Shown piece after piece: positions 29,403 to 38,142 of a DNA stretch of 64,000 nt. Location: assembly GCF_024160145.1 (NCBI RefSeq), contig NZ_JAMYWQ010000018.1:36216-100215 (forward strand). Reading direction: 5' to 3'. Position numbers and translations under genes: made by a program. Origin of the DNA: Serratia nevei (GTDB taxonomy: Bacteria > Pseudomonadota > Gammaproteobacteria > Enterobacterales > Enterobacteriaceae). The first letter of the stretch is position 1. Each line of letters opens with the position of its first letter. The notes under the pieces are model-generated. The model saw nothing but the letters and a program-made list of their open reading frames with translations. It had not been told where the DNA came from and ran no database searches.

Positions 29403-30045
29403 ACGCTTCCCCCAGCAAACCCGGCATCACCAGCGCCACCGCCGCCGCGATACGCTCGTCGATCGCGCAGCCCGGCGGCAACAGCCCCAGCGTCATCTGC
29501 CGCAGCGGTTCAGCGATGCTCATCGCCAACAACAGGTCGCTGGTTTGCGCCCAGTCGCGCTCACGCAGCCACCCGCACTGCTGCTGGCGCTGCAGCCAGT
29601 CCGCCACCGTCGCCCGCCCACGCAGAATGCCGTTGCGCTGATAGCTGTCCAGCAGCGCCTCCCGCCCGGGAAACTCGCTTTGCAACAGCCGGAACATGCC
29701 CACCGCTTCGGCGCTCAGCACCTGCTGCGCGATGGCACTCAGCCCCTTTTCCAACAGCGGCGCAACCGCCGCCCGCTGCCCGGCATCCTGTACGAAGGCC
29801 GGCTGAAACGCCTCGGTCCAGCCGCTTACCGCCTGAGCCACCAGTTCGTCGCGATTGGCGGCAAAGCGATACAGGGTTTTTTTAGCCACCCCGGCGCGTT
29901 TCGCCACCGCATCCACCGTCGCTGCGGCATAGCCGCCGTCGAGCAACAGCGCTAACGTCGCCTGCGCCAGCGCAGCGCGCAGCGCCGTTTCCGGCGTGGC
30001 AGGCCGGCCGCGCGCGCGCAGCGGTTCTTCATTCAGGTTCGCCAT
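29401..30045 (-). CDS. TetR-family regulator, divergent from PhlG-like hydrolase
   Basis: A 214-residue protein with an N-terminal helix-turn-helix typical of TetR (TVDAVAKRAGVAKKTLYRF, residues ~43-61) and a helical ligand-binding domain. It is divergent from the hydrolase gene at 30139 across a 93-bp gap holding a near-perfect inverted repeat. In DAPG-producing Pseudomonas, phlG lies next to TetR regulators (PhlF, PhlH) that respond to the antibiotic or its breakdown product; a similar feedback or detoxification switch is inferred here. Confidence 0.9.
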   Translation of the reverse strand: MANLNEEPLRARGRPATPETALRAALAQATLALLLDGGYAAATVDAVAKRAGVAKKTLYRFAANRDELVAQAVSGWTEAFQPAFVQDAGQRAAVAPLLEKGLSAIAQQVLSAEAVGMFRLLQSEFPGREALLDSYQRNGILRGRATVADWLQRQQQCGWLRERDWAQTSDLLLAMSIAEPLRQMTLGLLPPGCAIDERIAAAVALVMPGLLGEA

Positions 30046-30091
30046 ATTTATTCCTCACCAGCGTTGACAGACTCAGCATAGCGGCATAGTC

Positions 30092-30124
30092 TTATTTTAG
30101 AAACATAAATCGTTTCCAAAATAA
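30092..30124. promoter_or_regulatory. Candidate TetR operator
   Basis: Arms TTATTTTAGAAAC and GTTTCCAAAATAA are reverse complements with one mismatch, separated by ataaatc. The core GAAAC-N7-GTTTC sits in the middle of the divergent region, 15 bp before the hydrolase start and 47 bp before the TetR start, so one bound dimer could control both genes. Confidence 0.75.
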
Positions 30125-30138
30125 AAAAGGAACCCATT

Positions 30139-30837
30139 ATGACACATCCTTCCCTGCTGGCGCCGTGGGGCGTTAACGATATCAATGAGTTGCTCAGGCC
30201 CGAACCGCTGCGGCTGGAGATGGGGCTGAGCCGCAGCGCCGACGGCCTGCTGACCGTGGCTGTCCGCACCGATCTGCACGGCTGCAAAGGACGCATGCTG
30301 GACTGGTGGTTCACCTTCTTCGAGACCACTCAGCATATCAACTGGTGGCACCCGCACGATCACGTCGAACACCGCGGCTGGGATCGCCACTGGAAAAAGG
30401 GGGAAAGCTACGTCGGCGCCAGCATCGAAGCGGTCGAATGGCTGGCGGAGCTGCCGCCGGTCGCAGCGCGCCTCAAGTTTCACGCCGCCGAGGACTTCTT
30501 CGCGCCGCAGCCGCTGCGCCAGGCGCGCGACGCGCAGGCGCTCTCCGCTGCCGTTTGCGCGCGCATCGGCTTCGGCGACCAGGTGGCGCTGGATGACAAC
30601 GGCGATCCGTGCGACGGCGAGATGCTGCACCTGGTGCGCGATACGCCCTATGGCTGCGTGCTGCGCAGCCGCTTCCTGCTGGGCAAAGCCTGCACCAATG
30701 CCCACGACGAGCTGTCGGACGACATCGGCTTTAACCTGATGCGCCATTGCTACAACGAGTTCAGCTATCTGGCACAGTTCCTGCCGTCGCTGTACTACGC
30801 CGAAAACGGCCGCGAGCCGGCGCCGTTGCCCTGGTGA
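30139..30837 (+). CDS. DAPG hydrolase (PhlG)-like zinc hydrolase
   Basis: A 232-residue protein of the DAPG hydrolase family. It has the family signatures WWFTFFETTQHINWWHPHDH (residues ~56-75), with candidate zinc histidines, and RHCYNEFSYL near residue 202, whose His-x3-Glu matches the HxxxE zinc site of PhlG. PhlG cleaves a C-C bond of 2,4-diacetylphloroglucinol to give monoacetylphloroglucinol. Members also exist outside producers, where they may detoxify. The substrate here is not known. It has a good ribosome site (aaaaagga) and a TetR operator upstream. Confidence 0.75.
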   Translation: MTHPSLLAPWGVNDINELLRPEPLRLEMGLSRSADGLLTVAVRTDLHGCKGRMLDWWFTFFETTQHINWWHPHDHVEHRGWDRHWKKGESYVGASIEAVEWLAELPPVAARLKFHAAEDFFAPQPLRQARDAQALSAAVCARIGFGDQVALDDNGDPCDGEMLHLVRDTPYGCVLRSRFLLGKACTNAHDELSDDIGFNLMRHCYNEFSYLAQFLPSLYYAENGREPAPLPW

Positions 30838-30930
30838 ATCGCGCCTCACAGTTCCCGCTGAAATCAATTGATTGTTTTGTCGTATAAATTTAGAACTGAC
30901 GAACAATAATTCAAAAGTATGGGAACGGGG

Positions 30931-32235
30931 ATGAATCAACAGACTCTCGACGCGCGCCGCTCGCGTCAGGCGTTGCTGGCCGGCTCGGTCGGCAACTTTA
31001 TCGAATGGTATGAGTTCGGGGTGTACGGGTTCCTGGCCACCGTTATCGCCGCCAATTTTTTCGCGCTGCAGGGTGAAAACGAAATCACCAGCCTGATCCT
31101 CACCTACGCCGCCTTCGCGCTGGCGTTTTTCTGTCGGCCGATCGGCGCGGTGATCTTCGGTCGCATCGGCGATCGCATCGGCCGCCGCCCGACGCTGATT
31201 GCGGTGCTGCTGTTGATGACGCTGGCCACCGCGCTGATCGGCGTCATGCCGACCTATGCCTCGATCGGTGTCGCTGCCCCGCTGCTGCTGACGCTGCTGC
31301 GCATGTTTCAGGGGCTGTTCGCCGGCGGCGAATTCGGCGGCGCCGTGTCGCTGATGACCGAGTTCGCCCCGAAGGGCAAACGCGGGCTGTTCGGTGCCTG
31401 GCAATCGCTGACCGTCGCGTTTGGGCTGCTGGCCGGCGCCGGGCTGGTGGCGCTGCTGGCCGCGCTGCTCAGCACGCAGCAACTGCATGACTGGGGCTGG
31501 CGCATTCCGTTCCTGCTGGCGCTGCCGATGGGTGCCGTGGCGCTGTGGCTGCGGCTCAAGCTCGAGGAAACGCCCACGTTCACCCAGGCGCAGCAACATG
31601 CGGAACACGCCGCCGCGCCGCCGGAAGCGAAGCTGGGCGGCGTGGCGAAAACCATTCTGATCGGCATCGGCCGCATGATGGGCTGGTCGGCCGCCGGCTA
31701 TACCTTCCTGGTGGTGATGCCTTCCTATTTGCAAACTTCATTGCACGCCACCTTCCAGCAGGCGCTGGTGGCAACGGTGCTGGCCAACGTCGGCTTCGCC
31801 CTGACCATTCTGCCGGCGGGTATCATCAGCGACAAACTGGGGCGCAAAACGGTGATGTTGACGGCGGTGGCGGCGGTGATCCTGTTCACCTTCCCGCTGC
31901 TGCACCTGTTGCAGGATGCGCAGAGTTCACTGTGGGCCAAAGGGCTGGCGGTAATGTTCGCCGGAGCGGTGGTCGGCCTGCTGGCCGGCCCCGGCCCGGC
32001 GATGCTGGCGGAGATGTTCCCAACCCGGGTGCGCTATACCGGCCTGGGGCTGGCTTACTCGCTGTCCAATGCGGTGTTTTCCGGCTCGGCCGGGCTGATT
32101 ATCACCGGCCTCATCAAACAGACCGGCAATATCGACATTCCCGCCTATTACGTGGTCGCCACCTCGGTGGTCAGCCTGTTTGCGCTGATGACGCTGCGCC
32201 GCGACGATCATCTGCGCTCGCTGAACGAACGTTAA
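30931..32235 (+). CDS. MFS metabolite:H+ symporter (MHS family)
   Basis: Twelve-helix transporter of 434 residues. The first helix begins VGNFIEWYEFGVYGF, the hallmark of the MHS family (ProP, KgtP, ShiA), with the loop 2-3 signature GRIGDRIGRRPTL and 'GLFAGGEFGGA' in helix 5. Substrates in the family include osmolytes, alpha-ketoglutarate, shikimate and aromatic acids. ATG 30931 is preferred to 30919 because gggaacggg precedes it. It lies 93 bp after the PhlG-like gene, close enough for shared function but with room for its own promoter. Confidence 0.88.
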   Translation: MNQQTLDARRSRQALLAGSVGNFIEWYEFGVYGFLATVIAANFFALQGENEITSLILTYAAFALAFFCRPIGAVIFGRIGDRIGRRPTLIAVLLLMTLATALIGVMPTYASIGVAAPLLLTLLRMFQGLFAGGEFGGAVSLMTEFAPKGKRGLFGAWQSLTVAFGLLAGAGLVALLAALLSTQQLHDWGWRIPFLLALPMGAVALWLRLKLEETPTFTQAQQHAEHAAAPPEAKLGGVAKTILIGIGRMMGWSAAGYTFLVVMPSYLQTSLHATFQQALVATVLANVGFALTILPAGIISDKLGRKTVMLTAVAAVILFTFPLLHLLQDAQSSLWAKGLAVMFAGAVVGLLAGPGPAMLAEMFPTRVRYTGLGLAYSLSNAVFSGSAGLIITGLIKQTGNIDIPAYYVVATSVVSLFALMTLRRDDHLRSLNER

Positions 32236-32241
32236 TCCTCC

Positions 32242-32260
32242 GGGGGCGCATCGCCCCCTT
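32242..32260 (+). terminator. Probable terminator after the MHS transporter gene
   Basis: Stem GGGGGCG / CGCCCCC with loop cat, followed by only two T. It is strong in stem but weak in the T-run. Confidence 0.55.
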
Positions 32261-32267
32261 GCCAACG

Positions 32268-32283
32268 CGTGACTCTGATCACA
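32268..32283. promoter_or_regulatory. Candidate CRP site upstream of sucrose genes
   Basis: CGTGA-N6-TCACA differs from the CRP consensus TGTGA-N6-TCACA at one position. A second looser match, TGTGA-N6-TCGCA, lies at 32309-32324. Both fit catabolite control of a sugar operon. Confidence 0.55.
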
Positions 32284-32293
32284 AGACATAAAT

Positions 32294-32305
32294 GTTAACG
32301 TTAAC
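32294..32305. promoter_or_regulatory. LacI-type operator 1 of sucrose genes
   Basis: Palindrome GTTAACGTTAAC with the central CG common to LacI-family sites. An identical copy lies 64 bp downstream (32358). The LacI regulator encoded at 35141 is the likely ligand. Confidence 0.75.
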
Positions 32306-32357
32306 TTTTGTGATTAACATCGCACGCGTGATATCTGGCCGCTTTATCCCTTTGCGA

Positions 32358-32369
32358 GTTAACGTTAAC
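32358..32369. promoter_or_regulatory. LacI-type operator 2 of sucrose genes
   Basis: Second exact GTTAACGTTAAC, 34 bp before the permease start codon and 64 bp (about six helical turns) from operator 1, a spacing compatible with DNA looping. Confidence 0.75.
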
Positions 32370-32403
32370 AATAGAGCTAACTTCACTCACCGGGGCCCTA
32401 TCC

Positions 32404-33663
32404 ATGAACCGCGAAACTAAAAAATATTACGTGCTGCTCAGCGGCCTGCTGTTCTTCTTTTTCTTCACCTGGTCTTCCAGCTTTTCGTTGATCTCGCTGT
32501 GGCTGAATCAGAAGATCGGCCTGAAAGGCGCCGAGACCGGCCTGATCTTCTCCGCTATCTCGTTGGTGGCGCTGTGCGCACAGCCGCTGTACGGGTTTAT
32601 TCAGGATAAACTTGGGCTGCGCAAGCACCTGTTGCAATTTCTCGGCGTGATGCTGCTGCTGACCGGCCCGTTCTTTATCTACGTTTACGCCCCGCTGCTG
32701 GCCAGCAGCCTGCCGCTCGGCGCACTGGTCGGCGGGGTATTTATCGGTGCCACCTTCTTCGCCGGCATCGGCGCGCTGGAATCTTATACCGAGCGAGTCA
32801 GCCGCATCAGCGGTTTCGAATTCGGCCGCGCCCGCATGTGGGGATCGCTCGGCTGGGCCAGCGCCACCTTTTTGGCCGGTTTTATCTTCAATATCGATCC
32901 GAACATCAATTTCTGGCTGGCCTCCGCCGCCGCCGTGGTATTCCTGTTGCTGCTCAGCCAGGTGCGCGAGCTGAAGCCGAACGCCATGGCCGGCCTGGCG
33001 TTCGGCAAACCGGAAAATCTGCGGCTGCAGGATGCGCTGGCGCTGCTGCGTATGCCGGGCTTCTGGGCGCTGGTGGTGTTTGTGCTCGGTATCAGCGTGT
33101 ACAACGTTTTCGATCAGCAATTTTCGGTCTATTTCGCCTCGCAGTTCGCTTCTCGCGAACAGGGCAACGAGATGTACGGCTTCCTCAACTCGCTGCAGGT
33201 CTTCCTCGAAGCCGGCGGCATGTTCCTGGCGCCGCTGCTGGTGAACCGCATCGGCGCCAAACAGGGGCTGCTGCTGGCCGGTGGCGTGATGGCGCTGCGC
33301 ATGTTCGGCTCCGGCTTGGTCAGCGGCGCATTGATGATCTCCGCCATGAAACTGCTGCACGCCGTAGAGTTGCCGATCCTGCTGATCGCTATCTTCAAAT
33401 ACATCGCCAGCCGCTTCGACAGTCGCCTCTCCTCAACGCTTTACCTGGTGGGCTTTCAGTTCATCACCCAGGTGATGGCCAGCTTTCTGTCGCCGCTGGC
33501 AGGCTACGGTTATGACCGCATCGGCTTTGCCGACACCTATCTGCTGATGGGGTGCGCGGTCGCCGTCACGACGCTGGTCTCCTGTTTCCTGCTGCACGGC
33601 GAACGTTCCGCCCGCGCAACCCCCTTTCAATCCGCCATTAAATCAAGTGAGTCTGTCCAATGA
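32404..33663 (+). CDS. cscB: Oligosaccharide:H+ symporter, probable sucrose permease (CscB/LacY family)
   Basis: A 419-residue LacY-family carrier. Shared features include FIQDKLGLRKHL between helices 2 and 3, TGPFFIYVYAPLL in helix 4, FGRARMWGSLGWA in helix 5 and YNVFDQQF in helix 7, all close to CscB. The sequence also resembles raffinose permeases. The coupled downstream invertase points to sucrose. It is preceded by CRP and LacI-type sites. The ribosome site is poor (cggggccctatcc). It overlaps the invertase gene by 4 bp. Confidence 0.82.
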   Translation: MNRETKKYYVLLSGLLFFFFFTWSSSFSLISLWLNQKIGLKGAETGLIFSAISLVALCAQPLYGFIQDKLGLRKHLLQFLGVMLLLTGPFFIYVYAPLLASSLPLGALVGGVFIGATFFAGIGALESYTERVSRISGFEFGRARMWGSLGWASATFLAGFIFNIDPNINFWLASAAAVVFLLLLSQVRELKPNAMAGLAFGKPENLRLQDALALLRMPGFWALVVFVLGISVYNVFDQQFSVYFASQFASREQGNEMYGFLNSLQVFLEAGGMFLAPLLVNRIGAKQGLLLAGGVMALRMFGSGLVSGALMISAMKLLHAVELPILLIAIFKYIASRFDSRLSSTLYLVGFQFITQVMASFLSPLAGYGYDRIGFADTYLLMGCAVAVTTLVSCFLLHGERSARATPFQSAIKSSESVQ

Positions 33664-35102
33664 ACACTGCCTTAGCTCAAGCCGACCATGCGGCCGAAGC
33701 CCTGCGCGCAGAGCGCCGAGACGAATACTACCCGCAGTTCCATCTCGCGCCGCCCGCCGGCTGGATCAACGATCCCAACGGCCTGATCTGTATTGACGGC
33801 GTCTATCATGCCTTCTTCCAGCATCACCCCTATAGCGAGCACTGGGGCCCCATGCACTGGGGGCACGCGACCAGCCGCGATCTGATCCGCTGGCAGCACC
33901 AGCCCATCGCCCTGGCGCCCGATGCGCCCTATGACAAAGACGGTTGCTTTTCCGGCTGCGCCGTGGATGACAACGGCGTGCTGACGCTGATTTACACCGG
34001 CCACGTGTGGCTGGGCGAGCCCGGCGACGACAGCCAGGTGCGGGAAGTGCAATGTCTGGCCACCAGCGAAGATGGCATACGTTTCGTCAAGCATGGGCCG
34101 GTGCTGGCCGCGCCGGACGGCATTCAGCATTTCCGCGATCCGAAAGTCTGGCGCGAGAACGGCGAATGGTGGCTGGTGGTCGGTGCCAAAGAAAACGGCC
34201 TGGGCCAGGTGCGCCTGTACCGTTCTGCAGACCTGCGCGCCTGGCGCTTCGATCGGGTGCTGGCCGGCGCGCAGGCGGCGCATCAAGGGTATATGTGGGA
34301 ATGCCCGGATTTCTTCCCGCTGGGGGAACAACACCTGTTGTTGTTCTCACCGCAGGGGCTGGCGGCACAGGGCTACCGCTACCGCAATCGCTTCCAGAGC
34401 GGCTATCTGCTCGGCCACTGGCGGCCGGACAGCGACTTTAGGGTGACCCAACCCTTCTGCGAGCTGGATGCCGGCCACGATTTCTATGCGCCGCAGGCCT
34501 TCACCGCCGCCGACGGCCGTCGGCTGCTGTTTGCCTGGATGGATATGTGGGAATCCCCAATGCCCAGCAAAGCGCACCGTTGGGCGGGCGCCCTCACCCT
34601 GCCGCGTGAGCTGACGCTGGCCGCCGACGGCAGCGTGCACATGAACCCGGCGCGTGAACTGACGGCGCTGCGCCGAGAATCGCACACCTTTTTGGCACAG
34701 ACGCTGACCAATCAGCCTCTGCCGCTGGCGGACGACCTGCAGGAACTCACCCTGACGTTGAGACCGGCCGACAACGACGCCGAGCGTTACGGGCTGGCCA
34801 TCGGGAATGCGGCGCGGCTGTTCGTCGACAATCAGGCGCACCGGCTGGTGCTGGAACGTTTTCATGAAAACCGCGCCCTGTGCACCTGCCGCAGCGTGCC
34901 GCTGCCAGAAGGTGACAGCCTGTCGCTACGGATCTTTATTGACCGCTCATCGCTGGAGATCTTCGTCAATCAGGGGCAGGCCTGCCTGACCAGCCGCATC
35001 TATCCGACAAAGGGCGATCGCCGCCTCAGCCTGTTCGCCGAAGGCGGCCGGGCTCAGTTCGAGCCCATCACGGGATGGCGGTTGGCAAGCCTCTGGGGAT
35101 AA
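33660..35102 (+). CDS. cscA: GH32 invertase / sucrose hydrolase
   Basis: Cytoplasmic 480-residue glycoside hydrolase of family 32. It has the nucleophile motif WINDPNG, the stabiliser FRDPK and the acid/base WECPDFF, with a C-terminal beta-sandwich. It splits sucrose into glucose and fructose. It overlaps the permease by ATGA, so the pair are coupled. Since uptake is by a proton symporter, free sucrose is the expected substrate. No fructokinase gene accompanies it. Confidence 0.92.
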   Translation: MNTALAQADHAAEALRAERRDEYYPQFHLAPPAGWINDPNGLICIDGVYHAFFQHHPYSEHWGPMHWGHATSRDLIRWQHQPIALAPDAPYDKDGCFSGCAVDDNGVLTLIYTGHVWLGEPGDDSQVREVQCLATSEDGIRFVKHGPVLAAPDGIQHFRDPKVWRENGEWWLVVGAKENGLGQVRLYRSADLRAWRFDRVLAGAQAAHQGYMWECPDFFPLGEQHLLLFSPQGLAAQGYRYRNRFQSGYLLGHWRPDSDFRVTQPFCELDAGHDFYAPQAFTAADGRRLLFAWMDMWESPMPSKAHRWAGALTLPRELTLAADGSVHMNPARELTALRRESHTFLAQTLTNQPLPLADDLQELTLTLRPADNDAERYGLAIGNAARLFVDNQAHRLVLERFHENRALCTCRSVPLPEGDSLSLRIFIDRSSLEIFVNQGQACLTSRIYPTKGDRRLSLFAEGGRAQFEPITGWRLASLWG

Positions 35103-35111
35103 TGGGAATAA

Positions 35112-35138
35112 GCACCGGGCGAGCGACGCGCCCGGTGC
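35112..35138. terminator. Hairpin between convergent cscA and cscR
   Basis: Perfect 9-bp stem GCACCGGGC / GCCCGGTGC with a 9-nt loop. No T-run on either side, so termination strength is uncertain. Confidence 0.45.
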
Positions 35139-35140
35139 GG

Positions 35141-36142
35141 CTACAGCGAACCACGCTCCAACAGCGGGCAAGGCACTTTCACCGTCTCACGCAGCTCCCG
35201 CTGCTCAATCACATGCAGCGCCGCAAGGCGGCCCAGCTCGTAATGCGGCAGCTGCACCGTCGTCAATGCCGGCAGGAACAGCTCGCCGGTGCCGACCATA
35301 TTGTCGTAACCCAGCACCGCCACCTGTTGCGGTATCCGCCATCCTTGCGCCAGCAATACCTGATACACCAGAAAGGCTATCCGATCGTTCCCGCACACCA
35401 CGACATCGCAATCGCGCCGGCCCGCAGAGAAATGCCGCTCCAGCAGCGCGACGCAGTCGCGATAGCTTTGATCGCCGCCGCTCAGATCGAGATGATACTG
35501 CCGCAGCTGTTCAACATCGCGCCCCGCTTCGCGCCAGGCGCGTTCCAGACCGCGACGGCGCAGGCCCGCCGCCAGCGTATCCGCCGGTAAATGAATGCAC
35601 AGTGGCGCGCGATAGCCTTTGGCGATCAGCGCGCGCGTGGCGTCATACTGCCCTTGCTCGTCATCAGGAATGTAGCTGGCGATCGAATGCGCCGGGCTGA
35701 CGCAGTTGGCCAGCACCAGCTTTTTGTCCAGCAGTTTGGCCGGCAATGTCACCTCGCGCAGCCCCATCGTGGTGAAGATCACCCCATCCGGACGATGCGC
35801 CAGCAGCAGATCGACGGTCTGTTCGGCGTTGTCGTCGGCAAACAGGTTGACGACGAAGCTGTTCCAGCCTCGCTCACGCGCGGTTTTCTCAATCGACAGG
35901 ATCATTTCCACCGAGAACGGCGTCGTGGCGGTGTCCAGCGCCAGCACGCCGAGCGTCTGCACGCGATTCCCGTCACCGCGAATACGCCGCGCCGACAGAT
36001 CCGGCACGTAGTCCAACTGGTCGATAGCCTGTTTGACGCGGCGGTAGGTTTCCGGCCGCAACTTGCCGGGTTCATTGATGGCGCGGGACACCGTCATCAA
36101 CGAGACTCCGGCAAGTTTTGCGACGTCTTTCAGCGAAGCCAT
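35141..36142 (-). CDS. cscR: LacI-family repressor of sucrose genes
   Basis: A 333-residue regulator with an N-terminal HTH (SLKDVAKLAGVSLMTVSRAINEPGKLRPET) spanning residues 3-32, hinge helix (LSARRIRG) and a periplasmic-binding-protein-like effector domain. It is convergent with cscBA and is the likely repressor acting at the two GTTAACGTTAAC sites. The effector is presumably sucrose or a product of it. The name is given by linkage. Confidence 0.85.
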   Translation of the reverse strand: MASLKDVAKLAGVSLMTVSRAINEPGKLRPETYRRVKQAIDQLDYVPDLSARRIRGDGNRVQTLGVLALDTATTPFSVEMILSIEKTARERGWNSFVVNLFADDNAEQTVDLLLAHRPDGVIFTTMGLREVTLPAKLLDKKLVLANCVSPAHSIASYIPDDEQGQYDATRALIAKGYRAPLCIHLPADTLAAGLRRRGLERAWREAGRDVEQLRQYHLDLSGGDQSYRDCVALLERHFSAGRRDCDVVVCGNDRIAFLVYQVLLAQGWRIPQQVAVLGYDNMVGTGELFLPALTTVQLPHYELGRLAALHVIEQRELRETVKVPCPLLERGSL

Positions 36143-36214
36143 GCGCCCTTCTTTATGATGATTAATGGGAAAACGTGAATAATCCCATAACCGGGCGCAG
36201 GACTCTACTCTGCG

Positions 36215-36772
36215 TTAGCAGGTTGTGATGTTCGCCCACAGGAGAGCGCCATCGGCCGTCAGCGGCGCCACTTCGCCCCCCGCCGCCGTCCACCACACGC
36301 CCTCGCGCGCCCGCAGTTCGCCGCCCCCCGGCAGCGACCAGACGCCGCTCAGCACATACAGCACGCCCGCCTGGTTGGATGACAACGTAACAGGCGCAGT
36401 GCAGCGTCGCACCTCGGCCACCTGCCGGCCGCGGCGCGTCATGATGTTGAAATCCTGACTGGCACCGCCCAGCAGGGTCGCTTCCAGCGCCACGTCGCCG
36501 GAGAACGCGAACGGTTCCCCGACGCGCGCCAACTGATGGTCGATATGCCCGGCGCTGAACAGCCGCACGCCGTCACCCTCCAGCAACGTGATCGAACGAT
36601 CGATGCCCGTAAAGGCGGAAAACGGCCCGTCCTGCGCGATGGTAGCGATGCTGGCGCGCCAGTCAAAATCCTGCGCGCCCGGCGGCCAGCTGACGATCTC
36701 ACGGGTTTCCCCACCGCCGTTGCGCCACGGGCTGACCGGCAGCGCGGCGAAGCTAAAACGGGTCAGGCTCAT
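36215..36772 (-). CDS. hutD: HutD family protein
   Basis: A 185-residue cupin-fold HutD protein with the family pattern 'PVSPWRNGGGETREIVSWP' (residues ~12-30) and 'WRASIATIAQDGPFSAFTGIDRS' (residues ~39-61). HutD proteins accompany histidine-degradation genes; their exact role is unsettled, with proposals of a governor on pathway flux. Start ATG 36772 shares one base with the stop of hutF (TAATG), so it is coupled; longer frames extend into hutF. Confidence 0.92.
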   Translation of the reverse strand: MSLTRFSFAALPVSPWRNGGGETREIVSWPPGAQDFDWRASIATIAQDGPFSAFTGIDRSITLLEGDGVRLFSAGHIDHQLARVGEPFAFSGDVALEATLLGGASQDFNIMTRRGRQVAEVRRCTAPVTLSSNQAGVLYVLSGVWSLPGGGELRAREGVWWTAAGGEVAPLTADGALLWANITTC

Positions 36773-38142
36773 TACGCCTCCTGCTGGAAGGTTTTCAGCA
36801 CCTGCAGGAACTCGGCGCGGCTCTGCTGCTGCAGCGCGTGCCGCCCCTGCTCGATCACCTGCCGGCCGCCGACGAACACGTCGCGAATTTGCTCTTTGCC
36901 GCCGGCGAACAGCCAGCGGTTGAGGATTGAGGCGTCCGGCGCCGCCGCAAGATACGGATCGTCGCCGTCCAGCACCAGCCAGTCGGCGCGATAGCCGCTC
37001 TGTAGCCGGCCGATCGGCGCGCCGCACGCCTGCGCACCGCCCTGCAGCGCCTGATGGTACAGCACATCGCCCACCGCCGGCTGCTGCGGCGTGGTCAGAC
37101 GGTTACGGCGCTGATCGCGCAGCCGTTGGCCGTATTCAAACCAGCGCAGCTCTTCCACCACGTTGAGCGAAACGTGGCTGTCGGAACCGATGCCCCAGCG
37201 CCCCTGCTGCTGCAGGTAAGCGTCGCCGGGGAAAATGCCGTCGCCGAGGTTGGCTTCGGTGGTCGGGCACAGGCCGGCCACCGCGCGGCTGCGCGCCAGC
37301 GCTTCCAGCTCATCGCGATCCAGGTGGGTGGCATGCACCAGACACCAGCGCTGATCGACCGGCAAATGGTCATACAGCCAGGCCACCGGGCGCTGTCCGC
37401 TCCACGCCAGGCAGTCGTTCACCTCTTTTTGCTGCTCGGCGATATGAATATGCACCGGCAAGGTGCGATCCGACGCGGCCAAAATCTGCTGCATCTGGCC
37501 CAGCTCCACCGCACGCAGCGAATGGAAGCACAGCCCCTGATTCTGCAACGGACGATCCGCCAGCTGGCGGGCAATCACCTGCTGCTGGTGCAGATAGCTT
37601 TCGGTATCCTGGATAAAACGTTTCTGCCCCGGTTGCGCCGGCTGCGCGCCGAAACCGGCGTAGCTGTACAGCACCGGCAGCATCGTCATGCCGATGCCGG
37701 CCTGATGCGCGGCCTCGCTGAGGCGGCCGGTCATTTCGCCGCGATCGGCGTAAGGCTTACCGTCGGCGTCGTGATGCAGGTAGTGGAATTCGGCCACCTG
37801 GGTGTATCCGCCCTTGAGCATTTCGATATACAGTTGACGGGCGACCACCTCCACCTGCTCCGGCGTCAGGCGCTGCACCAGGCGGTACATCAGATCGCGC
37901 CAGGTCCAGAAGCTGTCCTGCGGGTTGCCCGCCACTTCCGCCAGCCCGGCCATCGCGCGCTGGAAAGCGTGGGAGTGCAGGTTCGGCATGCCCGGCACCG
38001 CATCGCCGTGCAGCCGGATGCAGCCTTGCGGTTCAGCGTCGGCGGTAACTTGAGTCAGATAACCTTGCGCATCGACGTCCAGCCGGACGTTATGCGCCCA
38101 GCCCTCAGGGAGCAAAGCGCGTGGGGCAAAATAAGCAGGCAT
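36772..38142 (-). CDS. hutF: Formimidoylglutamate deiminase HutF
   Basis: Amidohydrolase of 456 residues that deaminates N-formimino-L-glutamate to N-formyl-L-glutamate. Zinc ligands are visible in order: HSHAFQR, HIHIAEQ, HATHLD and SDSHVS. Its presence indicates the two-step route used in Pseudomonas rather than direct formiminoglutamase. Start MPAYFAPRALLPEGW is preferred to a frame 18 codons longer. It is divergent from hutC with a HutC-type operator between them. Confidence 0.95.
   Translation of the reverse strand: MPAYFAPRALLPEGWAHNVRLDVDAQGYLTQVTADAEPQGCIRLHGDAVPGMPNLHSHAFQRAMAGLAEVAGNPQDSFWTWRDLMYRLVQRLTPEQVEVVARQLYIEMLKGGYTQVAEFHYLHHDADGKPYADRGEMTGRLSEAAHQAGIGMTMLPVLYSYAGFGAQPAQPGQKRFIQDTESYLHQQQVIARQLADRPLQNQGLCFHSLRAVELGQMQQILAASDRTLPVHIHIAEQQKEVNDCLAWSGQRPVAWLYDHLPVDQRWCLVHATHLDRDELEALARSRAVAGLCPTTEANLGDGIFPGDAYLQQQGRWGIGSDSHVSLNVVEELRWFEYGQRLRDQRRNRLTTPQQPAVGDVLYHQALQGGAQACGAPIGRLQSGYRADWLVLDGDDPYLAAAPDASILNRWLFAGGKEQIRDVFVGGRQVIEQGRHALQQQSRAEFLQVLKTFQQEA

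Noticed and set aside
30097..31734. Long minus-strand open frame (545 codons) opposite the PhlG-like and MHS genes
   Set aside because: Low-complexity Arg/Gln/His-rich translation, no family, and it is opposite well supported genes; a GC-rich shadow frame. The same holds for long antisense frames at 2736-3758, 26032-27243 and 41519-42850.
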